Below, piece by piece: positions 38,299-47,529 of a stretch of DNA of 64,000 nucleotides. The translations under genes were made by a program, and so were the position numbers. Numbering within the stretch: the first letter of the stretch is position 1; the number at the start of each line of letters is the position of its first letter. The notes under the pieces are model-generated. The model worked only from the letters and a program-made list of their open reading frames with translations, searched no databases and was not told the origin of the DNA. This DNA is from Ramlibacter sp. (lineage in GTDB: Bacteria > Pseudomonadota > Gammaproteobacteria > Burkholderiales > Burkholderiaceae_C): NCBI GenBank assembly GCA_016713005.1, contig JADJPY010000011.1:558001-622000 (forward strand), written 5' to 3'.

Positions 38299-39569
38299 CT
38301 ACAAGCTCCCACTCCCCGTCTCCGGGCCCGCCAGCCGCCGCGACACCCAGGCCGTCGCCAGTCCGAGGAGGATCGCCCACTCCAGCGACAGCGTCACCGT
38401 CCCGGCGAAGGTCACGACCATCGGCAGCCGGTCGACCGGCTCATGCTTCCATAGGTGCCGGATCTCGCGCGGGTTCACCAGCCCCCACGCCACGACCACC
38501 AGCAGCCCCCCGATTACCGCCAGCGGAAGCCAGCGCGCCCAGGGCGCGACAAAGGACAGGATCACGATCAGCAGCACGGCGGCGCTGACCGCCGCCAGCG
38601 GCGTGCGGGCGCCGGCCGCCACGTTCACGCCGGAGCGGTTGAATGAACCGCTGGCTGGATACGATGAGAAGAAGGAGCCGGTCAGGTTGGCCAGCCCCTG
38701 GCCGACCAGTTCCTGGTTGCCGTCGAAAGGCTCGTTGGCGCGCCGCGCGAACGCCTTGGCGATCGCCATCGCCTCGGTCACCGCCAGCAGCGTCATCACC
38801 AGCGCCGGCAGCACCAGGTTCGGCACCTGGCGCAAGTCGGGCAGCGACAGCGGCGGCAGCGCCCCGGCAGCGCCTCCACGGTGGCCGGCTGCGCGCCCAG
38901 CAGGCCGGCGGCGAGCCAGGTGATGGCGGTGCCGCCGATCACTGCCATCAGGATCGGCGGTATCCAGCGGCTGCGCCGCAGCGCCGCCAAATTGATCAGG
39001 ATGGTGGCCATGGCGGCGATCACCGGTAGCGCCTGGATGGACTGCCCGGTCGTGAATACCGCCCGCAGCGTCTGCGCCACCGATAGCCCGCGCGGCAGGT
39101 CGAGTCCGAGCAGCGTGCCGACCTGGCTGTTGACGATCAGCACGGCGGCGCCGGCGGTGAAGCCGGCGATCACCGCATGCGGCACCAGCTCAACCCACTT
39201 GCCGACGCGCGCCATCCCCAGCAGCAACTGCAGCGCCCCCACCACGAACGTGAGCGTGAGCACCAGGCCCACGTACTGCGAACTGCCCACCGCCGCCAGC
39301 GGTGCCACCAGCGCCATGGTGGTGAGCGAGATGGCATTGGCCGGCCCCGTCACCATCAGGCGGCTGCTGCCGAACAGCGCGGCGATCACGCACGGCATCA
39401 TCGCCGCATAGAGGCCGTAGGCGGGCGGCATGCCCGCCAGCGTGGCGAAGGCCACGCCCTGGGGCAGCACCACGATGGCCCCGGTCAGGCCGGCCAGCAG
39501 GTCCGCCCGCAGCACGTCCTTCTGCCGCCACTGCGGCAGCCAGCGCAAGAAGGGCAGCGCCGGCGTCAC
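38299..39569 (-). pseudogene. sulP: SulP family anion permease, one frameshift
   Basis: From the GTG at 39569, which overlaps the soeC stop as GTGA, the protein shows SulP helices including GLTGAIVVLPQGVAFATLAG, MPPAYGLYAAMMPCVIAALF and GSSRLMVTGPANAISLT. One G is missing from a run near 38865. The second frame carries FFSSYPASGSFNRSGVNVAA and ends at 38299. The joined length (~423) lacks the C-terminal STAS domain of many SulP proteins. Placed after sulfite-oxidising genes, it probably moves sulfate, either export of product or exchange. The indel may be an error because the rest is well conserved. Confidence 0.8.
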
Positions 39570-40498
39570 GACACTGCCTGGTAGTAGATATTCTGCGGAT
39601 GCCGTGCCTGCGCAAAGAAGAACCAGCGTTCCGCCAGCAGGCCTGCCGCCTGAGATCCCAGCGCCAGCAGCCACGCCAGCGCCGAGCCGCTCAGCAGTGC
39701 CCAGGCAAGCAGCAGGATCGGCAGTGCGAAGGCCAGCACCTGAAAGCCTGTCCGCGCCATGCGCATTCCGTGTGCCGAAGCCCCATGGAAGAACTCGCGC
39801 GTATTGAAGGAGCCTCCCGTCATGCCCATGGACTTCTGCACCACCCGCGCCGCCTGGATGCCGGTCGCCGTCTGGGTGGTGGACTTCGGCTTCAGCCGCG
39901 CATTGCGGCGCAGCGACAGCGTGCGGGTGAACCACGCCAGCGCCGTGGCCGCCAGCGCCCAGGGGGCGATGTCGGAGGCGAACCCGGGTTCCCCCGCCAT
40001 TACCGCCAGCGCGCCGGCCGTGACAAAGCCGGAGGCCAGGCCGAGCGTCGTGTAGTTCACCACCGTGAGCGGATGCGCCCATTCCTGGATGAAGCGGATG
40101 CAGGCATAGATCATCGCGGTGCAGTACCACAGGAGCACGGCGCCCACGATCGCCATTCCGGCGAGCCAGTGCGGCGCCACCGCGTCGCGCTGCGCCAGTG
40201 TGGCCAGCAGGGCCCAGCCGCCTACCAGCGCGATGAACGCCGGCAGCACGATCACCTCGCGCGACATCCAGGAGGTGCGCCACATCAGCACCGTACGCCA
40301 GGCGCGCAGCGGATGCCCCAGATGGAAGAAGGAGGCGACCAGGGCCACCAGCAACATGCCGGTGGCCGCCCAAAGCATGGGGGCGAGCGCCGTAGCCGGC
40401 GCGATCCCGGCCAGAGTGGCCAACGCCAGTGCCACCACCATCCCCTGGGCGGCGCCGGCGATCGTGGTGAAAAGGATGATCGAGAGGGCTGGCTTCAT
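39566..40498 (-). CDS. soeC: Membrane anchor of sulfite:quinone oxidoreductase (SoeC/DmsC family)
   Basis: The 310-residue protein has about eight membrane helices and belongs to the DmsC family, which passes electrons from an iron-sulfur subunit to quinone. Its ATG overlaps the soeB stop (ATGA) and its stop overlaps the sulP start (GTGA). The motif NYTTLGLASGFVTAGALA and the C-terminal FFAQARHPQNIYYQAVS are easily found again in two scars near 36.5 and 37.8 kb. Together with soeA, which lacks a Tat signal, it fits the cytoplasm-facing SoeABC complex rather than DMSO reductase. Confidence 0.82.
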   Translation of the reverse strand: MKPALSIILFTTIAGAAQGMVVALALATLAGIAPATALAPMLWAATGMLLVALVASFFHLGHPLRAWRTVLMWRTSWMSREVIVLPAFIALVGGWALLATLAQRDAVAPHWLAGMAIVGAVLLWYCTAMIYACIRFIQEWAHPLTVVNYTTLGLASGFVTAGALAVMAGEPGFASDIAPWALAATALAWFTRTLSLRRNARLKPKSTTQTATGIQAARVVQKSMGMTGGSFNTREFFHGASAHGMRMARTGFQVLAFALPILLLAWALLSGSALAWLLALGSQAAGLLAERWFFFAQARHPQNIYYQAVS

Positions 40499-41262
40499 CG
40501 GGCGTCTTTTTCCATTGCACCGCTGCCTGGCTTGTGCTTGCCGGACGCCGGCTCGCCGTTCAGGAAATCGCCCAGCCGGAAATTCGGCTGCGCCTGCGGC
40601 ACCGTGCTTAGGGTGATCTGGCGCGGAAGGTAGTGGTTGGCCGGCTGGGTCTCCCACTCAGGCATCAACTGGTAGCCGCCACGCTCGCGGATCGCCTGCG
40701 AAACCTCGGAGTCCGGATCCTTGACGTCGCCGAACAGGCGGGCGCCAGTCGGACAGGCCTTCACGCAGGCCGGCTTGCGGTCCTGCGGCGGCAGCAGCTC
40801 GTCGTAGATGCGGTCCACACACAGGGTGCACTTGGTCATCACCTTGCGTTCCTCGTCGAACTCACGGGCGCCGTAGGGGCAGGCCCAGCTGCAATATTTG
40901 CAGCCGATGCACTTGTCGTAGTCCACCAGCACGATGCCGTCGCTCTTGCGCTTGTAGCTGGCACCGGTAGGGCAGACAGGCACGCAGGGTGGGTCCTCGC
41001 AGTGCAGGCAGCTCTTGGGGAAGTGGATGGTCTGCGTATCCGGGTAGCTATCGGCCTCGAAGGTCTGGACCCGGTTGAAGAAGGTGCCGGTGGGCCGCTC
41101 GCCGTAAGCATTCAGGTCCGTCAGCGGGCCGGCCGCGCCCGAGGTGTTCCACTCCTTGCACGAGGTGACGCAGGCATGGCAGCCGACGCAGACATTCAGG
41201 TCGATGACCAGAGCAAGCTGCTTGGCCAGTGTTTCGGGGGCTGGCTGGACTGGGTTGTTCAT
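40495..41262 (-). CDS. soeB: Iron-sulfur subunit of sulfite:quinone oxidoreductase
   Basis: The 255-residue protein has four cysteine clusters of the DmsB type. The first is NVCVGCHACVTSCKEW (Cys25, 28, 31, 35), followed by SCLHCEDPPCVPVCP, KCIGCKYCSWACPYG and TKCTLCVDRIYDE with a distal CVKACP. Each is expected to bind a [4Fe-4S] centre, relaying electrons from SoeA to SoeC. There is no signal peptide. It is coupled to both neighbours by ATGA overlaps at 41259-41262 and 40495-40498. Confidence 0.87.
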   Translation of the reverse strand: MNNPVQPAPETLAKQLALVIDLNVCVGCHACVTSCKEWNTSGAAGPLTDLNAYGERPTGTFFNRVQTFEADSYPDTQTIHFPKSCLHCEDPPCVPVCPTGASYKRKSDGIVLVDYDKCIGCKYCSWACPYGAREFDEERKVMTKCTLCVDRIYDELLPPQDRKPACVKACPTGARLFGDVKDPDSEVSQAIRERGGYQLMPEWETQPANHYLPRQITLSTVPQAQPNFRLGDFLNGEPASGKHKPGSGAMEKDAR

Positions 41263-44168
41263 GGCTTCCTGGGAACGAGGTAGGCAAGCACCTTGCGGGC
41301 GCCCCCGAGCACGCCTGGGGCGCTCGGCACGGTTGCAATCTGGGGGAAGGTTTCCGCTGGTTCTTCGGGCGCCGCCGGGCGCAGGTTCACCCGCACGTCG
41401 TACCAGCCGGCTTGGCCGGTGACCGGGTCGGAGTTGCTGATGTGTCCACCGGCAAAGGGCAGCTCCTCGGTGATCAGGTGATTGAGCAGGAAGCCCTTGC
41501 GCGACTCGTCGGCGGCAGGCGCCAACTGCCAGGCGCCGGAACCCTTGCCGATCGCGTTCCAGGTCCAGACCGTGCCCGGCTCCACCGCATCGCTGTAGCG
41601 CAGCATGCAGCGCAGCTCTCCCCAGGCGCTGGTCACCCAGGCCCAGCCGCCGTCCTCGATGCCAGCTTCCTGCGCGGTGCGCGGGTTCACGTACAGGTAG
41701 TTGTGGCTGTGGATCTGGCGCAGCCAGGCGTTCTGCGAATCCCAGGAGTGGTACATCGCCATCGGCCGCTGGGTGATCGCCGCCAGGGGGTAGCGGTCGG
41801 CGTCGATGCAGGCGGTCTCCAGCGGCGCATACCAGAACGGCAGCGGATCGAAGTAGGTGGCGATGCGCTCGCGCAGGTGCTCCGGCGGCTGGCGGCCCTT
41901 GCTCTTGCCCTGCGCGGCCAGCCGGAAGGCCTGCAGCGTGTCCGAGTAGATGGCCAGCTGCACCGGGTCGTTGCGCTGCCGCCAACCCTTGTCCTTGGCG
42001 AAGTCCAGGTAAGGCTGGTTCCAGTTGCGCATGTACTGCTGGTCTTCCGGCATGTGGTACTGGAAGACGCAGTTGTTCCTGGCGTACATCTCCCACTGCC
42101 GGGGGTTGGGATCGCCACGCAGGTGCTCAGTGCCGTCCTTGCCGCGCCAGCCCATGAGGAAGCCGACACCCGGCTGGGCCTGGAAGTTGACGACGAAGTC
42201 GGGATAGTCCTTGAACTTGCGCGTGCCGTCCTCTCGGGTGAAGGCGGGGAATTTCAGGCGCGAGGCCAGCTCGATCAGCACCTCCTGGAACGGCTTGCAG
42301 TTCCCGGTGGGCTCCACCACGGGGACGCGCACGGAATCCACCGGACCGTCGTACTCCGAGATCGGCCGGTCCAGCATGCTCATGACGTCGTGCCGCTCGA
42401 GATAGGTAGTGTCCGGCAGCACCAGGTCGGCGAAGGCGACCATCTCGCTCTGGAAGGCATCGCACACCACCAGGAACGGAATCTTGTAGTTGCCGTCCTC
42501 CCCGCGCGCGTTGAGCTTCTTGCGCACCTCCATGGTGTTCATGGTGGAGTTCCACGCCATGTTCGCCATGAAGATCAACAGTGTGTCGATCTCGTAGGGG
42601 TCACCGCGCACCGCGTTGGTGATGACGTTGTGCATCATCCCGTGGGCCGACAGCGGGTGCTCCCAGGAGAACGCGTGATCGATGCGCAGCGGCGTTCCGT
42701 CCTCGTGCACCGCCAATTCGTCGGGGCCGGCGGGAAAACCCAATGGCGCCGCGTTCAGCGGCGTGTTGGGCTTGATCATGGACGGGTCGTTGAAGGCCCG
42801 GTAGTTCGGCACGATGTGGCGCGGGTACGGCGCCTTGTGGCGGAAGCCGCCGGGCGCGTCGATGGTGCCCAGCACGCTCATGAGCACCGCCAGCGCGCGC
42901 ACCGTCTGGAACCCGTTGGAATGCGCCGCCAGCCCGCGCATGGCGTGGAAGGCCACCGGCCGCCCTTGGGTGGTGGGGTGCCGCTTCCCCCACGCATCGG
43001 TCCACGGAATGGGAAGTTCGAAGGCCTGGTGCAGCGCCGTCTCCCCCACTTCGCGCGCCAGCTGGCGGATGCGCTCGGACGGGATGCCAGTGATGTCCTC
43101 TGCCCACTCGGGCGTGGTGTCGGCAACGCGGTCTCGCAACAGCTGGAAGGCTGGCGCCACACGCGTCCCGTCCGCCAGCTTGTAGTGGCCCTCCAGCGCC
43201 AGTTGGCGCCCTTCCTCCACGCCTTCCGGATAGGCCTGCACCACCCGGCCGCTGGCCAGGTCCCATGCCAGCTTGTTGTGCGGGTGGCGGCCGTCGCCGG
43301 GCGGGCCGGCGGCGGGATCGAAGGCGAACAGGCCTTCGCGCTCGCCCTCGTCCAGCACCACCAGTTGCGGCGCATTGGTGAACCGCTGCAGGAAGGACCG
43401 GTCGACCAGGCCTTGCGCGAGCAGTTCGTGCAGCAGCGCCATGAACAGTGCGCCGTCGGTGCCGGGGCGGATCGGAATCCACTCGTCGGCGATCGCCGAA
43501 TAGCCGGTGCGCACGGGGTTGATCGAGATGAAGCGGCCGCCCTTGCGCTTGAAGTCGCCCAAGGCGATCTTCATCGGGTTGCTGTGGTGGTCTTCCGCGG
43601 TGCCTATCATCACGAACAGCTTGGCGCGATCCAGGTCCGGGCCGCCGAACTCCCAGAAGCTGCCGCCGACCGAATAGATCATGCCGGCAGCCATGTTCAC
43701 CGAACAGAAGCCGCCGTGCGCCGCATAGTTCGGTGTGCCGAACTGGCGCGCGAACAGGCCGGTGAGGGCCTGCATCTGGTCGCGCCCGGTGAACAGGGCG
43801 AACTTCTTCGGATCGGTGGCGCGGATACGGCCCAGGCGCTCGGTGAGCAGCTCGTAGGCGCGCTCCCAGGAGATCGGCTCGAACTCACCCTCGCCCCGCT
43901 CGCTGCCTGGCCTGCGCAGAAGCGGCTGCGTCAGGCGCGCAGGCGATACCTGCTTCATGATTCCCGCGCTGCCCTTGGCGCAGATCACGCCCTTGTTGAT
44001 CGGGTGGTCGGGATTGCCGTCGATGTACCGGACCTGCCCGTCGCGCAGGTGCACGCGTATGCCGCAGCGGCAGGCACACATGTAGCACGTAGTCGTCTTG
44101 ACCTCGGTGTCCGCGGTGCTGCTCGCGGTTGCATCGTGCACCGGCTCGCTGGAGAGGAACTTGAACAT
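41259..44168 (-). CDS. soeA: Molybdopterin subunit of cytoplasmic sulfite dehydrogenase
   Basis: The 969-residue protein is a DMSO-reductase family enzyme. Cys28, 31, 35 and 63 (CYMCACRCG and later VICAKG) form the N-terminal [4Fe-4S] site. Cys155 in GGFCSVNMAAG is the likely molybdenum ligand. The absence of a twin-arginine signal and the length match SoeA, which oxidises sulfite to sulfate in the cytoplasm. Thiosulfate, polysulfide and arsenite enzymes of the same family usually have a signal. It is the first gene of soeABC-sulP and is divergent from a LysR gene. Assignment to sulfite rests on operon layout and lack of export signal. Confidence 0.82.
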   Translation of the reverse strand: MFKFLSSEPVHDATASSTADTEVKTTTCYMCACRCGIRVHLRDGQVRYIDGNPDHPINKGVICAKGSAGIMKQVSPARLTQPLLRRPGSERGEGEFEPISWERAYELLTERLGRIRATDPKKFALFTGRDQMQALTGLFARQFGTPNYAAHGGFCSVNMAAGMIYSVGGSFWEFGGPDLDRAKLFVMIGTAEDHHSNPMKIALGDFKRKGGRFISINPVRTGYSAIADEWIPIRPGTDGALFMALLHELLAQGLVDRSFLQRFTNAPQLVVLDEGEREGLFAFDPAAGPPGDGRHPHNKLAWDLASGRVVQAYPEGVEEGRQLALEGHYKLADGTRVAPAFQLLRDRVADTTPEWAEDITGIPSERIRQLAREVGETALHQAFELPIPWTDAWGKRHPTTQGRPVAFHAMRGLAAHSNGFQTVRALAVLMSVLGTIDAPGGFRHKAPYPRHIVPNYRAFNDPSMIKPNTPLNAAPLGFPAGPDELAVHEDGTPLRIDHAFSWEHPLSAHGMMHNVITNAVRGDPYEIDTLLIFMANMAWNSTMNTMEVRKKLNARGEDGNYKIPFLVVCDAFQSEMVAFADLVLPDTTYLERHDVMSMLDRPISEYDGPVDSVRVPVVEPTGNCKPFQEVLIELASRLKFPAFTREDGTRKFKDYPDFVVNFQAQPGVGFLMGWRGKDGTEHLRGDPNPRQWEMYARNNCVFQYHMPEDQQYMRNWNQPYLDFAKDKGWRQRNDPVQLAIYSDTLQAFRLAAQGKSKGRQPPEHLRERIATYFDPLPFWYAPLETACIDADRYPLAAITQRPMAMYHSWDSQNAWLRQIHSHNYLYVNPRTAQEAGIEDGGWAWVTSAWGELRCMLRYSDAVEPGTVWTWNAIGKGSGAWQLAPAADESRKGFLLNHLITEELPFAGGHISNSDPVTGQAGWYDVRVNLRPAAPEEPAETFPQIATVPSAPGVLGGARKVLAYLVPRKP

Positions 44169-44177
44169 AAGCTTATG
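44166..44177. promoter_or_regulatory. Palindrome CATAAGCTTATG at the soeA start
   Basis: A perfect 12-bp palindrome covers the soeA start codon and the nine bases before it, in the 50-base gap between soeA and the divergent LysR gene. It could be a binding site for that regulator, or a coincidence. Confidence 0.35.
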
Positions 44178-44220
44178 CTAGACAGCGCACAGATTCGTGT
44201 GCCGCATAATTCCGGTTGCA

Positions 44221-45117
44221 GTGAATCAGAAAATCGATCAGAGACTGAAGCTCACGCTGCGCCAGCTGGAGGTGTTCGCGGCGGTGGCGCGCGGCGGCAC
44301 GACGCGGGCCGCGGCTGACGAGATCTCGCGCTCGCAGTCGGCCGCGAGTAACGCGCTCGGCGAGCTGGAGGCCGTGCTTGGTGCGCAGCTCTTCGACCGG
44401 GTGGGCAAGAAGCTGGTCATCAACGAGAATGGGCGGGCCCTGCTGCCGCGCGCGGCCGGAATCCTGGAGCAGGCGGTGGAGACGGAAGCCCTGTTCACCG
44501 CGGCCCATGCGGCGTCGCTGCGGCTGGCCGCCAGCTACACGATCGGCGAGTACCTGCTCCCGGTGCTGATCGCCAGGTGGAAGCAGGCGAACCCGCGCAG
44601 CCACGTGCTGCTGGATATCGCCAACACGCATGACGTGTTCGAGCGGGTCGCCTCGTTCCGCTCCGACATCGGTTTCATCGAGGGGACCCACAGCCACCCG
44701 GAGCTCTCGGTCAGCAAGTGGCGCAGCGATGAGATCGTCGTGGTCGCCGCCGCTGGCCACCCGTTGGCGGAACGCCGCGCCGGCGCACGCCAGCTGAACC
44801 ATGCCACCTGGGTCCTGCGCGAACCCGGCTCTGGCACTCGGGAAGCCTCGGACCGCTGGCTGATCCCGCATCTGACACAGATGGAGGTGGAGCTCGAGCT
44901 GGGGAGCAACGAGGCGGTCAAGCGCGTCGTGGCCGCAGGACTGGGCCTGGGGTGCCTGTCCCGGCTGGCGGTGAAGGAGGCGATCGCCGAGGGGTGGCTG
45001 GTGGAGCTTGCCACCACCCTGCCCCCGATGCAGCGCACCCTTTCCATCGTGCTGCACCGGGCGAAGAAGCTGGGCGCCGCAGCCGAAGGGTTCCTGCGCC
45101 ACTGCACGACGGACTGA
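44221..45117 (+). CDS. LysR family transcriptional regulator
   Basis: The ~298-residue protein has the N-terminal LysR helix-turn-helix (TLRQLEVFAAVARGGTTRAA, then SRSQSAASNALGELEAVLG) and a two-lobed effector domain. It resembles CysB/Cbl-like and CbbR-like members in length only. The GTG at 44221 is my choice; a GTG at 44197 is in the same frame and neither has a clear ribosome site. It is divergent from soeA and likely controls that operon in response to a sulfur compound, by position. Confidence 0.85.
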   Translation: MNQKIDQRLKLTLRQLEVFAAVARGGTTRAAADEISRSQSAASNALGELEAVLGAQLFDRVGKKLVINENGRALLPRAAGILEQAVETEALFTAAHAASLRLAASYTIGEYLLPVLIARWKQANPRSHVLLDIANTHDVFERVASFRSDIGFIEGTHSHPELSVSKWRSDEIVVVAAAGHPLAERRAGARQLNHATWVLREPGSGTREASDRWLIPHLTQMEVELELGSNEAVKRVVAAGLGLGCLSRLAVKEAIAEGWLVELATTLPPMQRTLSIVLHRAKKLGAAAEGFLRHCTTD

Positions 45118-45204
45118 CACGGCCCGAGGACGATCGATTATTCAGGTCAATGCGACCTGAATATTGCGTTCTCTCGAACTTCAGGCGGGCGCTATGCTGT
45201 CCGT

Positions 45205-45615
45205 ATGCGACCCGACGTGGGGCCCACCGCCTGCCTCTCCTTCGAACCCGACGAAGCTCGCCGCCTGCTGTGGCTGCCGCTCGCTGTGCGCCACAAGCTG
45301 GACGGCTGCGGACTGCGGCTGTCGCTGCTCGAGTGGCAAGCGCTGCCGCTGGACACGCGTGCGGAACTGCTGCACCTGCCTGCCGGGGCGGACTTCGCGC
45401 TGTGCGCGCTCCACGCCGGCGCCAGCCGCGACACGCGCCTGCGGCAACCGGTGCGCCTGGAGGCTTACGAGGTCGCCCAGGCGCTGGACTGCGATGCCGC
45501 CGCAGCCGGTGCTTGGCTCGCGGCTGCGACGCCGTTTGCGCACTATGTTCTCAGCAGGCGGAATCGGGCTGAAACTTGGGTGGCCGCCGGCGGAGTGGGG
45601 CTCGCTGCGCGGTGA
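45205..45615 (+). CDS. Nitrate-reductase-associated family protein, C-terminus probably lost
   Basis: The protein starts MRPDVGPTACLSFEPDEARR and contains WLPLAVRHKLDGCGLRLSLL, then EWQALPLDTRAELLHLPAG, typical of the nitrate-reductase-associated protein family (PF09655). After ATPFAHYVLSR (about residue 116) the reading enters DNA that in another frame encodes a carboxylase tail. The last ~20 residues are therefore unlikely to be native. Its function in molybdoenzyme systems is not established. Presence next to the molybdoenzyme operon soeABC is suggestive only. Confidence 0.7.
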   Translation: MRPDVGPTACLSFEPDEARRLLWLPLAVRHKLDGCGLRLSLLEWQALPLDTRAELLHLPAGADFALCALHAGASRDTRLRQPVRLEAYEVAQALDCDAAAAGAWLAAATPFAHYVLSRRNRAETWVAAGGVGLAAR

Positions 45616-45835
45616 AGGGGACGCGTACAAGCGCGAATCAGTGCGGCGGCCGATCCCAAGCAACGCGAACGCGAGCTGGAGGCGGAACTGAGCGAGCTCA
45701 CCTCCTCGTTCCTCACTGCAGAAGCCTTCAGCGTGGAGGACAATCATCGACCCGCGTGACACGCGGCGGTAGTGTGCCGCCTCATCGATGCACGCGCAGT
45801 CGCGCATGCACAGGTTCCTCATGCGTGCGGACTCA
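45550..45835 (+). pseudogene. Acyl-CoA carboxylase carboxyltransferase C-terminal remnant
   Basis: Across frames the sequence reads SAGGIGLKLGWPPAEWGSL, then AAADPKQRERELEAELSEL, TSSFLTAEAFSVED and IIDPRDTRR, the C-terminal end of propionyl/acyl-CoA carboxylase beta subunits. At least three frame changes occur in under 300 bases, and the rest of the gene is missing. It begins exactly where the preceding gene loses its family similarity, marking a junction near 45548. Confidence 0.65.
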
Positions 45836-46589
45836 ACGTCCCAGCAGGGCTGAGGCGGCGATGCTGACGCCGGTGGCGAGAAGCAACACGCACACGATCC
45901 TGAGCACCGTCTCGCGTCGCCAGCGGGGGGGATAGCGTCGCAGCAGCCAGGACGTCCCCAGCACCGCAGGGGCGGCGAGCAGGATCATCTTCAGCGCAAG
46001 CAGGCTGAACTGTCCCGTTGCCAGGACGACGACAATCCGCATCACGCTCATCGTGGTCAGCGCGGCGACCAAGGTGGCCCGCAGGGGCTTCCATTGCCAT
46101 GGGCTGTCGGTAGAAGTGGTACACAAGCGGGGGGCCGCCGGCCGAAAACAGGCCGCCCAGCAGTCCCGAGAGCAGGCCGAAGCCGCCGAACCAGATGCCG
46201 CTGGACCGTACTGGCAGCACGTTTCCCGGCCGCAACATGGTGATCGCGCACGCGAAGATGGTCACGCCGAGCAGCACGCCCAATACGGTCATGACGTTTG
46301 CGCTCAGCCACTGTAGCAACAGCACACCGGCGAGAACCCCCGGCGCGGATCCAGCCACCGCCTCGCGATAGGCAGTACGGTCGACGTGTCTCAGCGAGGT
46401 GCGCAGCATTGCCGCCGCGCCCAGCACGGCCAGCGTGGTTGCCACGTTCGCCAGGTCCGTCACGGGCGCAAGCTGGAACAGGCCGGCGAGCCCAAGCAGT
46501 ACCAGCACGAACGCGAAGCCTGTCAGCCCCTGCGCCAGGGTCGCGACCACCACGAAAGCGATGAACAGTGCGACCTGGGCGCCGCTCAT
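45833..46589 (-). pseudogene. TauE/SafE family anion exporter, one frameshift
   Basis: The protein (~250 residues) has about eight helices of the TSUP/TauE-SafE family, beginning MSGAQVALFIAFVVVATLAQ and including GLLSGLLGGLFSAGGPPLVY. One extra C near 46085 shifts the frame; the remainder (LVAALTTMSVMRIVVVLATG to ASALLGR) is complete. Family members export sulfite, sulfoacetate or related organosulfur anions. Close to soeABC and a candidate sulfonate pathway, sulfite export is a reasonable guess. From 46590 to 46941 no gene is recognised. Confidence 0.75.
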
Positions 46590-46941
46590 GCGCCCCTCTC
46601 GCCAGGAAAGTGCAACCCCGGGCGACCGGAAATGATCTGGAGTGTCCTCAGCACCTGAATGGCTTGCCGAACCAGCGGGGTGTGCATTCGTTGCATGTCC
46701 AGCGTTCAAAGGTGTTCACCATTGGACAGCATTCGATCTCGAGGCTTATCGCGTGCCGAACGCTCGCGGAAGGCATCTAGCCCTCGCTCAATGTTCAGTC
46801 GGCAGCGTGGCTCAAGCTTCGCTCCGCGACGATACCTGGGCATTCGTCACGTACGAACTCGCCGTTTGGCCAACACTCCGCGACATTGCAAGCCGCCCAT
46901 CAGGAGCATTCGCGTTGTGAGCAACCTCTTGGCTGCGCCAT

Positions 46942-47409
46942 CTACAGCGGCAGATGCGTAAATGCATCGAGGACGCGTGTCTCCAGTTGCACCCGATGGA
47001 CGCTGAAGCGCCAGCCGCTCCCGACCCGCACCAGCTCGTCAAGGTAGCGGCCCACCACGAAGAGGCTGGTCTCCCCTGTTGGCAGGGTGCGAAATACCGA
47101 GAAGGCCGTTTGCCCTCGCGCCGCGTCACCCGTCACGCTCACCAGCGGCGGCCCCAGCACGTGCAGACGCTTGGCCGGATCACGCACGTGTCTCGGCACC
47201 TCCGAGATGGTTTTTTGCAGCAGCGGCAATTCCTGCTTCCACCATGCCAGCTCCTTGCCAAGCTCAGTGCTGTACGCGGTGATCTCGTACAAGCCATCCG
47301 AATGGAACTGCTCCAGCCATTCGGAAAGCTTCTCGGCGTTCAACAGCGCGGCCGTGCGCTGGATGAACTGCTGCACCTCGAACGCGTCCAGAAGATTCTC
47401 GTAGCTCAC
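46942..47409 (-). CDS. Aromatic-ring-hydroxylating dioxygenase beta subunit
   Basis: The 155-residue protein is the small subunit of a Rieske dioxygenase: a cone-shaped SnoaL-like fold with AFEVQQFIQRTAALLNAEKL, EWLEQFHSDGLYEITAYS and VGRYLDELVRVGSGWRFSVH. It is structural and stabilises the alpha hexamer. The GTG at 47409 follows AGAGGTGA and overlaps the stop of an alpha-subunit remnant (GTGA). Because the alpha gene is lost except for its tail, this subunit has no partner here, unless it pairs with another Rieske protein. The two Rieske genes in this window are of the phthalate type, which usually lack a beta subunit. Confidence 0.8.
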   Translation of the reverse strand: MSYENLLDAFEVQQFIQRTAALLNAEKLSEWLEQFHSDGLYEITAYSTELGKELAWWKQELPLLQKTISEVPRHVRDPAKRLHVLGPPLVSVTGDAARGQTAFSVFRTLPTGETSLFVVGRYLDELVRVGSGWRFSVHRVQLETRVLDAFTHLPL

Positions 47410-47525
47410 AGCGTCACCTCTTGTGCGTGCGCTTCGAACGGTGCCGACGCGCTTCGCCCCATCAGCCGGCTCCACTCTTGATAGTAGGCTCGCAGGTTCG
47501 CGTCGTCCGTCGGATTGAGGTCTTC
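47406..47525 (-). pseudogene. Aromatic-ring-hydroxylating dioxygenase alpha subunit, C-terminal remnant
   Basis: On the minus strand DLNPTDDANLRAYYQEWSRL, then MGRSASAPFEAHAQEVTL and a stop, form the usual last 40 residues of a dioxygenase alpha subunit. The rest is missing: sequence beyond about 47525 belongs to the recombinase module. The stop overlaps the beta-subunit start, confirming the original operon. Confidence 0.6.
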
Positions 47526-47529
47526 CTAA

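Noticed and set aside
39566..44168. Annotation of the operon as DMSO reductase dmsABC
   Set aside because: The catalytic subunit has no twin-arginine signal and has a candidate Cys molybdenum ligand. With SulP downstream, the cytoplasmic sulfite-oxidising SoeABC fits better.
41229..44318. A 1029-residue open frame on the plus strand
   Set aside because: It is the antisense of soeA, whose motifs, overlaps and codon pattern are convincing. The plus-strand protein is His/Arg/Val-rich without any domain.
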